A DNA stretch of 40,434 bases from DASTGO01 sp035719045 (GTDB taxonomy: Bacteria; Actinomycetota; Actinomycetes; Actinomycetales; Kineosporiaceae), in NCBI GenBank assembly GCA_035719045.1, contig DASTGO010000409.1, positions 1 through 40,434 on the forward strand, written 5' to 3'. Every line of letters starts with the position of its first letter. The first letter of the stretch is position 1. The position numbers and the translations under genes are program-made. The notes beneath the pieces were generated by a model, which searched no databases, had not been told where the DNA came from, and saw only the letters and a program-made list of their open reading frames with translations. Below are positions 7,715-16,267 of this stretch, in pieces.

Positions 7715-10357
7715 TCACTCCCGCAGGGTCAGGTTGGCGGCGATCCGGCCGGTGGCAGTATCGACCGCGACGATCCGGCCCCGGCTGTCGTGGATGGTGA
7801 CGACGCCGTCGTGGTCGCGTATGCCGATCGCGGCGGCGTTCCGGAAGTGCACTCGAACCACGGCCTCGGGCCAGGGGCGCGGCGCGGGCTGCCAGGGCGC
7901 CAGGACGTCTACGGTGAGGGCCCCTTCCTGCTGGTGCACGGCGGCGTGGAACGGCCCCGAGCCGAGCACGGCCACCAGGGACTCGCCCGTGGCCTGCGCG
8001 ATGGCTCGCCCCGCCGTGTTCTGCAGGGTGAGCACGGGGCCGGTGTCGTGGTCGTGCAGGGCGAGCAGGCCGGCCGCCGCAGCGACCGCCGCGCCCCGCA
8101 GCGATCCGCCGCCGTCCTGGGTGGTGAGGGCGACGGGGCTGCGGTGGCGCAGGATCATCTGCGGTAGCTGCCAGGACCACAGCTGCGGGACGAGGTCGAC
8201 GCTGACTGCGGGGCCCTGGACGAGCGCGGTGATCCAGCCGGGGCCACGGGCCAGATCGTGAACGGTGACGCCAGGCTCCAGCTCGCGCCAGACAGTGCGC
8301 GGGCGGGAGGCAGTGGTGTCCAGGACGGCCAGGCCCTGGTCGTCGATCAGGGTGAGCAGTGCCCCGTCGAACGTTCCGACCGCTCGTCGGGCGGACAGGT
8401 GGGCCCAGTGCCGCAGCTTGCGGGTGGTCAGGTCGAGGTGGTGGACGTCGACGGTGGTCTCGCCCCAGCCGAGCAGCAGCGCGGTGCGGCCATGGTCGGC
8501 GACGACGAGCTGGTCGGCGCGGAGGTCCCAGCGGGCACGGACCCGGCCCTCCGGGGTGAGCAGCCGGGTTCCGCAGTCGCCGAGGCCGACCAGGACGCCG
8601 CCGGGCAGGGCCACGGCATCCTTCACGTCCTGGTGCCCGGGTTCGGCAGCGGCAACGACCTCGACCGGGCGAGGCCGGTCCGGTCCCCTGGCGATCGTGG
8701 TCGGTGGCGCGTCGGCGGCCAGCACCGGATCCGCGCGTTCGCGCAGCTGACGGGTGGTGTGGCGGGCGACCCGGTCAGAGGACGCCGCCAGCAGGGTGGG
8801 TTCGCGGGTCAGCAGCCGCAGGGCGGCCGATGCCAGACGCCGGTCGGCGGCCAGGTCCGCGGCTCGCAGCTGTCCCAGCGCGGCGACGAAGGCGGCGCGG
8901 GCCGGTGCCAGATCCTCGTCGCGGCTGGTCAGGACGGCGAGCGCGGCATCGACCGCGGCGGGAGTCGGCTGATGGGTGACCAGATGTGCCAGCAGCCGGG
9001 CACCCGACGGCCCACCGGCGGCGATTCCGGCCGGGAGATGGGGCAGCACCAGCGGGCGCAGGCCGGACTCGGGCCAGGCCGTGTCGACCGCCGCGTGGAG
9101 GTCTCCGGCGTCCAGGAGCCGCTGCACCCACTCGGCACGCAACTCCCGCGCGGCCGACGGGTCGGTCTGGGTCAGGCGCTGGACGGCGTCGGCGAACCCA
9201 CCACGCAGTCGGGCGAGGTCCACGGCCCGGTCCCGGCGACCGGCCCGCCACCAGAGTCGGACCGCCACCGCCGGATCGAGTTGTCGTCCCTCGGCCAGCT
9301 CGGCGGCGAGCGCGAGTCGACCGTGTCGTTCCAGCAGCAGGACGGCGTCCCAGGCGTTGGCGAGCAGGTCGGCCCGGACGAACGCGGCCTCCTCGATGCG
9401 GCCGAGTCGTTCCAGGTCCTCGGCGGCCTGGGTGTAGAGGGTGCGCAGGTACTGTTCGACGGTCGGTGGGGCGGACAGGCCAGGGCCTCCATCCGACCGC
9501 AGCGGCGTCGGCGCCAGCGGGCCGCGGCGGGGCAGCGGCAGCCGCACGGTGAGCCGGCCCCCGGCTCCGCCCAGGGCGATGGCTCGGCGTAGCGCGTCGT
9601 CGAACCGGTTGTGGTGGAAGTCCTCGGCCAGGGCACGCACGTAGCGTTCGTGCCGGGACCGGAACACGGCACCGGCCGGCCCGTTCGCCAGCCAGGACAT
9701 CACCGTCGACCCTGCGCCGGACGTACGCCGTCGTCCGCCCGTGCCGGTGACGCCGTTCGCAGCGCCGCGCCGGACGGCGCCGCGGCCACGCCAGGCGGCG
9801 CGGGCGCCTGCCCGTTGGGCCCGTTGCTCACGAGCCGCAAGGACACGGGCCATGCGTTCGGCGGACGGATCCACGCCCACCCCGGCCGCGGATCGCAGTT
9901 CGGTGCGGATCGGTGCAGGCGGCGGGAGCGGCTCCAGGACCGGGTCGGGGCGGGCGGGCAGGACGGCGGACAGCAGATGTACGGGAAGTCCGGCGAGGTC
10001 CACCCAGCCGGCCGGATTGACCTGCGGCAGTTGTTCGACGTCGAACTCGTGCAGCCGACCGTGGCGCCACACCCTCATCCGGCCGGCCTGCCCCCGCTGC
10101 GCAGGAAGACCGGGAGCTCGCTCGGCACGCACGTCCGCCGCGCTCGGCAGGACCAGCAACCACGCGCCGTCCGGCAGCATGGCCAGGCGGGCACCTGCCT
10201 GCCAGGCGGTGACCACCCGTTCCCGGGCCTCGTCCACACCGATCAGTCCGGAGTCGATGACATATCCGTCCGCCACCGCCCGGCCGCGGACCAGCGGCCC
10301 ACCGGCTGCCGGACCCTCCATCGCCGTCGCCGCCCGTCCAGCGTCCGGGCCCGTCAC
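7715..10357 (-). CDS. bpX6-type protein: helical repeats plus C-terminal beta-propeller
   Basis: The product has 880 residues with no signal peptide or membrane segment. Residues about 20-180 form a compact N-terminal domain (YVIDSGLIGVDEARERV, WRHGRLHEFDVEQL) resembling the bpX6 domain of MoxR-vWA-beta-propeller ternary systems. Residues about 290-560 are TPR-like helical pairs rich in Ala, Leu and Arg. From about 590 to the end, repeated beta-strand blades such as RVRARWDLRADQLVVAD and GVVTIHDSRGRIVAVD form a WD40-like propeller. Its GTG start overlaps the stop of the vWA gene (GTGA), making it the last gene of the four-gene operon. By analogy it should be the scaffold or target-recognition subunit. 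That role is inferred, not shown. Confidence 0.75.
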   Translation of the reverse strand: MTGPDAGRAATAMEGPAAGGPLVRGRAVADGYVIDSGLIGVDEARERVVTAWQAGARLAMLPDGAWLLVLPSAADVRAERAPGLPAQRGQAGRMRVWRHGRLHEFDVEQLPQVNPAGWVDLAGLPVHLLSAVLPARPDPVLEPLPPPAPIRTELRSAAGVGVDPSAERMARVLAAREQRAQRAGARAAWRGRGAVRRGAANGVTGTGGRRRTSGAGSTVMSWLANGPAGAVFRSRHERYVRALAEDFHHNRFDDALRRAIALGGAGGRLTVRLPLPRRGPLAPTPLRSDGGPGLSAPPTVEQYLRTLYTQAAEDLERLGRIEEAAFVRADLLANAWDAVLLLERHGRLALAAELAEGRQLDPAVAVRLWWRAGRRDRAVDLARLRGGFADAVQRLTQTDPSAARELRAEWVQRLLDAGDLHAAVDTAWPESGLRPLVLPHLPAGIAAGGPSGARLLAHLVTHQPTPAAVDAALAVLTSRDEDLAPARAAFVAALGQLRAADLAADRRLASAALRLLTREPTLLAASSDRVARHTTRQLRERADPVLAADAPPTTIARGPDRPRPVEVVAAAEPGHQDVKDAVALPGGVLVGLGDCGTRLLTPEGRVRARWDLRADQLVVADHGRTALLLGWGETTVDVHHLDLTTRKLRHWAHLSARRAVGTFDGALLTLIDDQGLAVLDTTASRPRTVWRELEPGVTVHDLARGPGWITALVQGPAVSVDLVPQLWSWQLPQMILRHRSPVALTTQDGGGSLRGAAVAAAAGLLALHDHDTGPVLTLQNTAGRAIAQATGESLVAVLGSGPFHAAVHQQEGALTVDVLAPWQPAPRPWPEAVVRVHFRNAAAIGIRDHDGVVTIHDSRGRIVAVDTATGRIAANLTLRE

Positions 10358-12114
10358 GACGATCCCTCCACCCGCAACCGGACCTGCCCGGTCTCCAGGT
10401 CACCGACCTCGATCGCGCCACCGTCACGCTGCACGGCGATCAGCGGCAGCCGGGTGTGCAGCGCCGGTACACCGATGCCACCCGACCACCGGGTCAGGGC
10501 CCGAGTTCCCTCGCCGGTGACGAACCTGACCAGCACTCCCCCACCGCCGACGGTGACCAGACCGGTCTGGCCGCCGATCCGGGTCACCCCGGCCACCGTC
10601 ACCCCCGGGTCCACCCGCAGGGGGATCCCGGCGTCCGGCGGCTGACCGGAGCCGAGGGGCGCAGCCCTGCCCAGCGGGGACGGCAGGTCCGCGAGCCGCC
10701 AGCCGCTGTCTCCCTCCCAGGCGATCGCCCCCGACCCCAACTGAGTTTCGGGCACAGGGCCACTGGCGGGGACCGGCCCGAACCGGCCGGTCGACGCCCC
10801 CGTCCACACCCACAGCTGCCCACCCGACCGCACCACCACGGCCGGGTTGTCCAGCGTCGTCGACGCCACCGCGGCCGCGACCGTGGGCTGCGGGGTCGGA
10901 CGGCCCGAGGCGGACAGTTGCCACCACCGACCGGCCAGCGGGACCAGCAGCTCACCCGAGCGGAAGAGCACTTCCGCAGGCGGCGCTGCGACGAGGGCGT
11001 CGATCGCCGCGGAGTCGAGCCCCAACTCCTCCAGGGGCACGCTGATCCGGTTCACATCGGCGAGCCGGCGCCCCAAGACCCGGGTCTCCAGGACGCCGTC
11101 GAGCGCCACCAGGGCGACCAGCCGCGCCCCCAACACGGAAGCGGCCAGTACCGGGCCGGGGAACCGGTGAGACCGAGGCCGCCCCGCCTGTGCTGTGGGA
11201 TCGGGGACCCGCTGGGTGATGATCTCTCCGGTGTCACGGCCCCGGACCAGAAGTGTCGGGGCGTTGCCCGGCAACCGCGGCCCGTGGCCCGCACCAGTGA
11301 GCAGCCGGGACGTCGGGGCGGGCTGCCGGCGGCGCCACCCCTGCCCGCGCAACACCCGGACGCTGACGTCGGCGGGCGGCAGGCTCAGGTGGAGGCGCTC
11401 GCCTGCCAGGCCCACCACCACGGCGGACGGTCCGTCCCCGGTCCAGTCGCTCTCGGCCACCGTGACGAACCGGGGCGGTCGTGCCCCGGCAGTGGACGAC
11501 CGGCGGGCCAGGCCGTCGGAGGTCACGACCCAGGCATGGGCCGGCTCATCGACCTCGGCCAGCCACGCCCGCGCATCCTCTGCTGTTGTCGACCGCCTGC
11601 TCCGGGCCGCCACCCACCCCTGCAACACGGCGGGCAGGTCCCCCTCCAGCCAGGACCCCGCCGGTGCGGACAGGACCCCTACCCGCAGCTGCGATCCGGT
11701 ATCCGCCGCCCGCCGGTCCAGCACGAGCGCCATCACCAGCTGCACCAGCCGCGCAGCGCCCTGCACCTCCGGGCCGCAGTCCAGCAGCAGCACGGTCTGA
11801 CCCCGGACCACGTCATGCCGGCGGGCCTGCGCCAGATACAGCAGCTCCGCGGCCGCGGCCCGGCGCAGGAACTCCTCCGGAACCTCCTGCGCCAGCGCCC
11901 ACTGCGAGACCAGCAGCCGTTGCGGATCACCCCGCCGCGCCAACCCGTCGAACCCGTCCGGCGCACCCTCCGGCCCCTGAACAGACGCATGCCGGCCGAC
12001 CATCTCGTCCAGCCGGTGCAACATCGGGCCCAACGCGACCGCGACGTCCGGCCGCAGCGCGGACAACTGCTGCGACCACGCCGACAACGCCGAGGGCAGG
12101 TGCAGGCCCGTCAC
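10354..12114 (-). CDS. vWA-like protein with C-terminal beta-propeller (MoxR-associated)
   Basis: This 586-residue protein is read from a GTG overlapping the stop of the bpX5-like gene (GTGA), although the frame stays open about 86 codons further upstream. Residues about 75-270 resemble a von Willebrand A domain: VLLLDCGPEVQGAARLVQLV is the first strand and helix. The metal-ion-dependent DxSxS is replaced by DCGPE, so classical metal binding is probably lost. The second half repeats blade-like segments (LLVPLAGRWWQLSASGRP, LWVWTGASTGRFGP), consistent with a beta-propeller. In MoxR-vWA systems the vWA protein is the usual ATPase partner. It is followed without a gap by the bpX6 gene. Confidence 0.72.
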   Translation of the reverse strand: MTGLHLPSALSAWSQQLSALRPDVAVALGPMLHRLDEMVGRHASVQGPEGAPDGFDGLARRGDPQRLLVSQWALAQEVPEEFLRRAAAAELLYLAQARRHDVVRGQTVLLLDCGPEVQGAARLVQLVMALVLDRRAADTGSQLRVGVLSAPAGSWLEGDLPAVLQGWVAARSRRSTTAEDARAWLAEVDEPAHAWVVTSDGLARRSSTAGARPPRFVTVAESDWTGDGPSAVVVGLAGERLHLSLPPADVSVRVLRGQGWRRRQPAPTSRLLTGAGHGPRLPGNAPTLLVRGRDTGEIITQRVPDPTAQAGRPRSHRFPGPVLAASVLGARLVALVALDGVLETRVLGRRLADVNRISVPLEELGLDSAAIDALVAAPPAEVLFRSGELLVPLAGRWWQLSASGRPTPQPTVAAAVASTTLDNPAVVVRSGGQLWVWTGASTGRFGPVPASGPVPETQLGSGAIAWEGDSGWRLADLPSPLGRAAPLGSGQPPDAGIPLRVDPGVTVAGVTRIGGQTGLVTVGGGGVLVRFVTGEGTRALTRWSGGIGVPALHTRLPLIAVQRDGGAIEVGDLETGQVRLRVEGSS

Positions 12115-12587
12115 CAGGGACCCGCCGCCCCCGGCAGGCCGGTCGAGGCGGCCTGCTCGACGGCGGTGTTGTGCCGCCCCCGGCTCCTGGCCAGGGCCTC
12201 GACCGCTGCCGCGTCCACCACCGCGACCGGCATCGGGGCGGCGAGCACCGCCCATGGCAGCACCGCCACCAGGCCGTGCCCCTCGGGCAACCGGTCCCGC
12301 AACGACGCCAGCAGCAGATCGACCGGCAGCGACGGCGCCCGGGACGTCGGCACCAGCACCCCGCGGTCCCACCCCAGGTAGACAGCGCCGGCGAACCAGG
12401 GCAGAGCATCGCCGGCGCCCAGGACGACGCTGCCGCCCGGTCCCGTCGCCACCCGCAGTTCGTGACCGGCCAGCACCCGACGCAGGGTCGCCGAGAGCAA
12501 CTCATCCGCGTGGTCCGGGCGGCAGGTCACGGCGACAGGGTCAAGAGGAGCATCACGGCGCGTCCACGACAGCACGTGGGTACTCAT
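12111..12587 (-). CDS. bpX5-like small protein of the MoxR-vWA-beta-propeller system
   Basis: This 158-residue soluble protein starts MSTHVLSWTRRDAPLDPVAV, contains LPWFAGAVYLGWDRGVLVPT and ends shortly after a Trp. Its size, position between MoxR and vWA genes, and mixed alpha/beta look match the small bpX5 component described for these operons. I assign it by context as much as by sequence. The start is ATG, 31 nt downstream of the MoxR stop. Its stop overlaps the GTG of the vWA gene. No catalytic motif is visible. A role linking the ATPase to the vWA partner or to a target is plausible but unproven. Confidence 0.6.
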   Translation of the reverse strand: MSTHVLSWTRRDAPLDPVAVTCRPDHADELLSATLRRVLAGHELRVATGPGGSVVLGAGDALPWFAGAVYLGWDRGVLVPTSRAPSLPVDLLLASLRDRLPEGHGLVAVLPWAVLAAPMPVAVVDAAAVEALARSRGRHNTAVEQAASTGLPGAAGPW

Positions 12588-12618
12588 CCGGCCACCACCC
12601 GGGCGCCCAGGCCCACTC

Positions 12619-13851
12619 TCATGCCCGGACTGCCGCCATCAGCCGGGCCCGCACCTGCGCGAGATCCTCGGGCAGGTCATCCTCCGCGAAGCAGGCGTCG
12701 ATCTCCCGCAGGGTGGCCTCGACCCGCAACCGTTCATCGCCTTCCGGCCCCGACTCGGCAAACCCCTCCAGCAGGACATTGCCGGACTCGACCAGCCGCT
12801 GAGCCCGGGCCCGCAGCCCACGAGACAGTTCCTCCGCCGCGAACGGCAACGTCGCGCTGCGGGCCTGCGCCATCAGGTCCGCCAGCGCCTCCTGCGCCCC
12901 CGCCTGCGCGTCACCGGTCGGTGCCACCAACGGCAACACCCACAGATCAGCCACCGTGGCCGCCGAACGACCGTCCAGAACCGCCGCCGCCGCGATCAAT
13001 CGCTGCGCCCGCACCGCCCGGCGATCACTCAACTGCACTCCCGCCGCCCGCAGCCGCCGGACCGCCGCCGCCAGCACCGACTGCACCGCCCGCAGATCAC
13101 AGTCGGCGGCCGCCGCAGACAGCCGGTCCACCGCCGCGAGCAGCCCAGGATCGCCTCCATCGGCCATCCCAGCCCCGAGCTCCGCGACCCCAGCCCCGAG
13201 CTTGGTGATCCCGGCACCGGGCTCCCCGCGCTCGCCGCCCCCCGCCCAACCGGCCTCCAGCATCTCCTCCAGCCGGGCGTCCGCCACCGGCTCCACGAAC
13301 ACCCTCGCCAGGAACCGGTCGGCGAACGCCGCCAGCGCCGGATCCTCCGGCAGGACGTTCGTGGCGCCCACGCACACCCGCAGCGGGCAGGTCATCGCCG
13401 TGCTGCCCCGGCGGAAGGTCCGCTCGTTCAAGATCCCCAGCAGGGTGTTCAGGATCGCCGTCGACCCCAGGAAGACCTCATCCAAGAACGCGATGTCCGC
13501 CTCCGGCAGCATCCCCGCCGTCTCGACCTCGACGATCCCCTCCCGCAACCGGCGCAGATCCACAGGCCCGAACACCTCGTTGGGCTCGGTGAACCGGCCC
13601 AACAGGTACTCGAAGTACCGCCCACCCAGACCGGACGCCACCCGCCGCACCGCCTGCGACTTCGCCGTCCCCGGCGGCCCGACCACCAGCAGGTGCTCCC
13701 CCGCGACCGCGCACAAGACCACCGCCTCGACCAGCAGCTCGCGCTCCACCAGACCCGCGCGGGCCCGGGCAACCACCCTGCGCAGCCGCTCGGCGTCCGA
13801 AACGAGGGAAGACACCACGCCCGCGGGGACCTGCCGATCCAGATCAGTCAC
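12619..13851 (-). CDS. MoxR-family AAA+ ATPase
   Basis: This cytosolic ATPase has about 410 residues. Walker A is GPPGTAKS (about residues 58-65), Walker B IAFLDEVF (Asp124, Glu125). The downstream strand GATNVLPEDPALAAFADRFLAR carries the MoxR arginine-finger region. The C-terminal lid is helical. MoxR proteins act as chaperone-like remodelers with vWA partners, and here it heads the operon bpX5, vWA, bpX6. Start choice is uncertain: ATG at 13875 and an upstream ATG at 13935 are in frame. GTG at 13851 fits the family N-terminus (VTDLDRQVPAG) and lies 6 nt after TACACT, suggesting a leaderless message. An unusual insert repeats LGAG three to four times around residue 220. Confidence 0.88.
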   Translation of the reverse strand: MTDLDRQVPAGVVSSLVSDAERLRRVVARARAGLVERELLVEAVVLCAVAGEHLLVVGPPGTAKSQAVRRVASGLGGRYFEYLLGRFTEPNEVFGPVDLRRLREGIVEVETAGMLPEADIAFLDEVFLGSTAILNTLLGILNERTFRRGSTAMTCPLRVCVGATNVLPEDPALAAFADRFLARVFVEPVADARLEEMLEAGWAGGGERGEPGAGITKLGAGVAELGAGMADGGDPGLLAAVDRLSAAAADCDLRAVQSVLAAAVRRLRAAGVQLSDRRAVRAQRLIAAAAVLDGRSAATVADLWVLPLVAPTGDAQAGAQEALADLMAQARSATLPFAAEELSRGLRARAQRLVESGNVLLEGFAESGPEGDERLRVEATLREIDACFAEDDLPEDLAQVRARLMAAVRA

Positions 13852-13890
13852 GGGCCGGAGTGTAGGTCCCGGCATCCCCCACCAGCGATC
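13849..13890 (-). promoter_or_regulatory. candidate leaderless promoter of the MoxR operon
   Basis: On the minus strand TACACT (13863-13858) lies 6 nt before the GTG at 13851, the spacing expected when transcription starts at the initiation codon. No good -35 is present, and no ribosome site precedes this GTG. This is weak evidence, used mainly to support the start choice. Confidence 0.3.
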
Positions 13891-14124
13891 AGAATCCTCC
13901 TCACCGGCCTGGGGTACCCATACATCACCCGGCACTGGTGGACATATGGGTCATCCTGGCACCCCACACGCTTTCGAGACCGTTTCGCCGGCACCTGGAT
14001 GTCCGACGTTCCGTTCGGACTTCCGGGAGCCCAGAGAGCCTCAGTCCGATGACCTGGTCGAGGTCCCGGCGTATCACGCGCTGATGCGGCCAGCACTGGC
14101 AGCACCGGCCGACCGGGGCGAGTA

Positions 14125-15132
14125 TCAGACTGGTCCCGGGCAATGCGGATCGCGTTCGGTGATCGGGTCGAGCCCTTCCCCGTGTGTCACTGCGAGGCAC
14201 CCGCCGCAACGCCGCCGGAGAGCGCAGCCCTGGCAGCCGCGACTGCCGGCCCGATACCGCCGTGCCGCGTTCGAGCGCCAGACGGTGTCGAGCGACTGTT
14301 CCGGTAACTTGCCGATGGGTGAGGGGAACTTGCGGCAGGCGTGGACCTGGCCATCCGGCAGCACAGCCACGAAGTTGAACGCGGCGCCGCAGCCGTGGCC
14401 GGTGCAGCCGCCGAACGGGGGCAGTCCGGCGCGTCGGCGAGCTGGCTGCAGGAGGTTGTCCTTCCAGCCGAGCAGCGGGTCGGTGCGTGCGGCGGCCGTG
14501 TACCTGTCCAGGAAGGCGTGCAGCTCGGCCGGTGCGGGGTGGGCCAGTTCGGTCCCGGCGCCTGTGCGTGCGAGCCGGTTGAAGCTGAGCCGGTGGGTAA
14601 GGCCTCGCAACTGCTCTGCCAGTGGGAGCACGTCGTCCAGATTGTCGCTGGTCAGGGTGAGCATGACGTGTGTCGTCACGCCGCGTTTCCTCGCCTCTTC
14701 GAGGAAGGAGAACGTGCGCTCGAAGTGGCGCGTGCCACGCACGGCCGCATCTTGGTGGGAGAGGCCCTCCAGGCTCACCTGGTAGTAGACGGGGGTCTGG
14801 ATCGCGATCAGCCGGTCGAGCACCTTTCCCGGAACCGGGTTTCCCAGGATGGACAGGCGGAGCTGGCGGAAGGTCGCCGCTGCGTAGATCTCCCAGAACT
14901 CGGGGTGGAGAAAGGGGTTGCCGCCGGTGAGGCAGACCTGTCCGGTCACGTGCCTTGTCCGGCAGAACGTGACCATGTGATCGAGTACAGCGATGGCGTC
15001 CGGGCCGCGCAGGCCCGCGCGATCGGATCGGTCGTAGCAGTGGCGGCACCGGGCTTCGCAAGCGTTGGTCAGGTGCCACTGCAGGATGAAACTGCGGCTG
15101 CATCGCCCGCCCAGCCACCGGTCACGCAGCAT
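14125..15132 (-). CDS. radical SAM/SPASM peptide maturase-like enzyme
   Basis: The protein has 335 residues. The radical SAM cluster motif is CEARCRHC (Cys25, Cys29, Cys32), preceded by WHLTNA and followed by the SAM-binding CLTGGNPFLHPEFW. The C-terminus is a SPASM domain: a Cys pair near GCTGHGC, then VLPDGQVHACRKF, the array GCQGCALRRRCGGC and a last Cys (HCPGP), able to hold auxiliary 4Fe-4S clusters. SPASM enzymes typically modify ribosomally made peptides or proteins. Its gene begins 36 nt after the TIGR04222-type membrane protein gene, whose product ends in a Gly/Cys/Asp tail, the obvious candidate substrate. The start is ATG with an upstream GGGGA. Reaction and substrate are inference. 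Confidence 0.85.
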   Translation of the reverse strand: MLRDRWLGGRCSRSFILQWHLTNACEARCRHCYDRSDRAGLRGPDAIAVLDHMVTFCRTRHVTGQVCLTGGNPFLHPEFWEIYAAATFRQLRLSILGNPVPGKVLDRLIAIQTPVYYQVSLEGLSHQDAAVRGTRHFERTFSFLEEARKRGVTTHVMLTLTSDNLDDVLPLAEQLRGLTHRLSFNRLARTGAGTELAHPAPAELHAFLDRYTAAARTDPLLGWKDNLLQPARRRAGLPPFGGCTGHGCGAAFNFVAVLPDGQVHACRKFPSPIGKLPEQSLDTVWRSNAARRYRAGSRGCQGCALRRRCGGCLAVTHGEGLDPITERDPHCPGPV

Positions 15133-15168
15133 CGCTTCATATCCCCGTAGTTCGGCTCTACGACCGCT

Positions 15169-16041
15169 TCAGTCGCTACCACAGCCGCCGCAGCCGGACC
15201 CGCAGCCGGACCCGCCGTCGGACCCGCCGTCGGACCCGCCGTCGTAGCCGGACCCGTCAGCCGAATCGTGCCTACGCCTGAGGTGCGCATCGTCCGCCAT
15301 GGCGAGGGTGAGCGGGGAGAGTCCTTTCATCCCGAACAGACCTACGTAGAACGTGAGTTCGGGGGTTGAGTGGCCCGGCACGAAGCTGCCCGCCTCTTTC
15401 CGCAGGTGTCGGAACTGCCTGCGCGTGAGTTGCAGGGTGGCCTTACCTTGACGGGTGATGCTGGGGGGACGGCCGACGAGCCAGACGAGGAACGGGAGGA
15501 CTACCGCAAGGATGACGAGGATCAGGACGTTGGTGTGGCCGCGAACGTGGGCCACTACGAGCTTGGTGGCCGCGACGCCGAGCAGCATGAGCCCGAGCCA
15601 GACGCCGGGGCGCCTCGAGCGCGCCAGCTCTTCGGCTCCAGGGACGAGTCCCCGCGCCTGCAGTGTTGCGTTTGTCCGGGCGAGCGCTGCCTTGACGCCG
15701 GCATCCTCGAACGCCATCGACACGTAGACCTTCCGAGCGAACGCGGTGACGAGCGCTCGGTCGAGCGGCCGGCTGGCCTTCTCGCCCCCGTCTTCGGCCG
15801 GCCGTTCGATCAGGCCGTGGACGGCCTTGAGAATCCTTCGGTCCAGGAGCGAGATCAGCGCCACGCGGACGCACTCGGCCGGTCCGCCACGCAGGTAGGC
15901 GAGTTCATAGGGGTCGGTGAGCGGCTCCGGTTCCCCCGCTTTCGAGCCACGGCTGAGCAACCGCGCGGCCACGAGCGCGACAGCACCCAGCAGGAGGTAG
16001 AAGAAGAGGAAGCCGCGACCTTGCAGGTCGAATGGATTCAC
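15169..16041 (-). CDS. TIGR04222-type membrane protein with Gly/Asp/Cys-rich C-terminal tail
   Basis: This 290-residue protein starts at GTG with GGGAG 8 nt upstream. The first helix (GFLFFYLLLGAVALVAARLL) spans the membrane. The conserved segment LTDPYELAYLRGG with a following ALISLLDRRIL is the TIGR04222 signature. Two further hydrophobic helices lie near residues 145-185 (VWLGLMLLGVAATKLVV, VLILVILAVVLPFLVWLV). After ADDAHLRRRHDSAD the last 25 residues consist almost only of Gly, Ser, Asp and Cys, with three DGGS units and three Cys (C-x3-C-x2-C). A radical SAM/SPASM gene follows 36 nt later. The tail looks like a modification target or metal site, perhaps analogous to peptides cross-linked between Cys and Asp. 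Function is unknown. Confidence 0.75.
   Translation of the reverse strand: MNPFDLQGRGFLFFYLLLGAVALVAARLLSRGSKAGEPEPLTDPYELAYLRGGPAECVRVALISLLDRRILKAVHGLIERPAEDGGEKASRPLDRALVTAFARKVYVSMAFEDAGVKAALARTNATLQARGLVPGAEELARSRRPGVWLGLMLLGVAATKLVVAHVRGHTNVLILVILAVVLPFLVWLVGRPPSITRQGKATLQLTRRQFRHLRKEAGSFVPGHSTPELTFYVGLFGMKGLSPLTLAMADDAHLRRRHDSADGSGYDGGSDGGSDGGSGCGSGCGGCGSD
15196..15243. repeat. four 12-bp tandem units coding the protein tail
   Basis: The unit GGACCCGCCGTC occurs three times in a row (15208-15243), preceded by a variant GGACCCGCAGCC. On the minus strand each unit codes Asp-Gly-Gly-Ser, the variant Gly-Cys-Gly-Ser. The tail has clearly grown by in-frame duplication. Confidence 0.85.
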
Positions 16042-16267
16042 CGCTGATACTCCCGATCCGGACTGGGTGCACCGCACTGGAGCCAGTATCGGTGGTCTTG
16101 ATCATAAAGGTCATGCTTCGGGTGCCACCGGGATACACCGGAAACCGCCACAAGGGCCCGTCCCCAGGCTCTGACCGTCCGGCGACGCCTCTCACAAATG
16201 ACCCATTCCGGGACGACCGATAATCGGCGCCGGTCTGGTGCGTTTCTGCAGGACAAGCGGTCCCCGT

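Noticed and set aside
10456..13208. Long plus-strand frames across the MoxR operon
   Set aside because: Pro/Arg/Gln-rich translations without motifs, antisense to genes with coherent domains and overlapping junctions.
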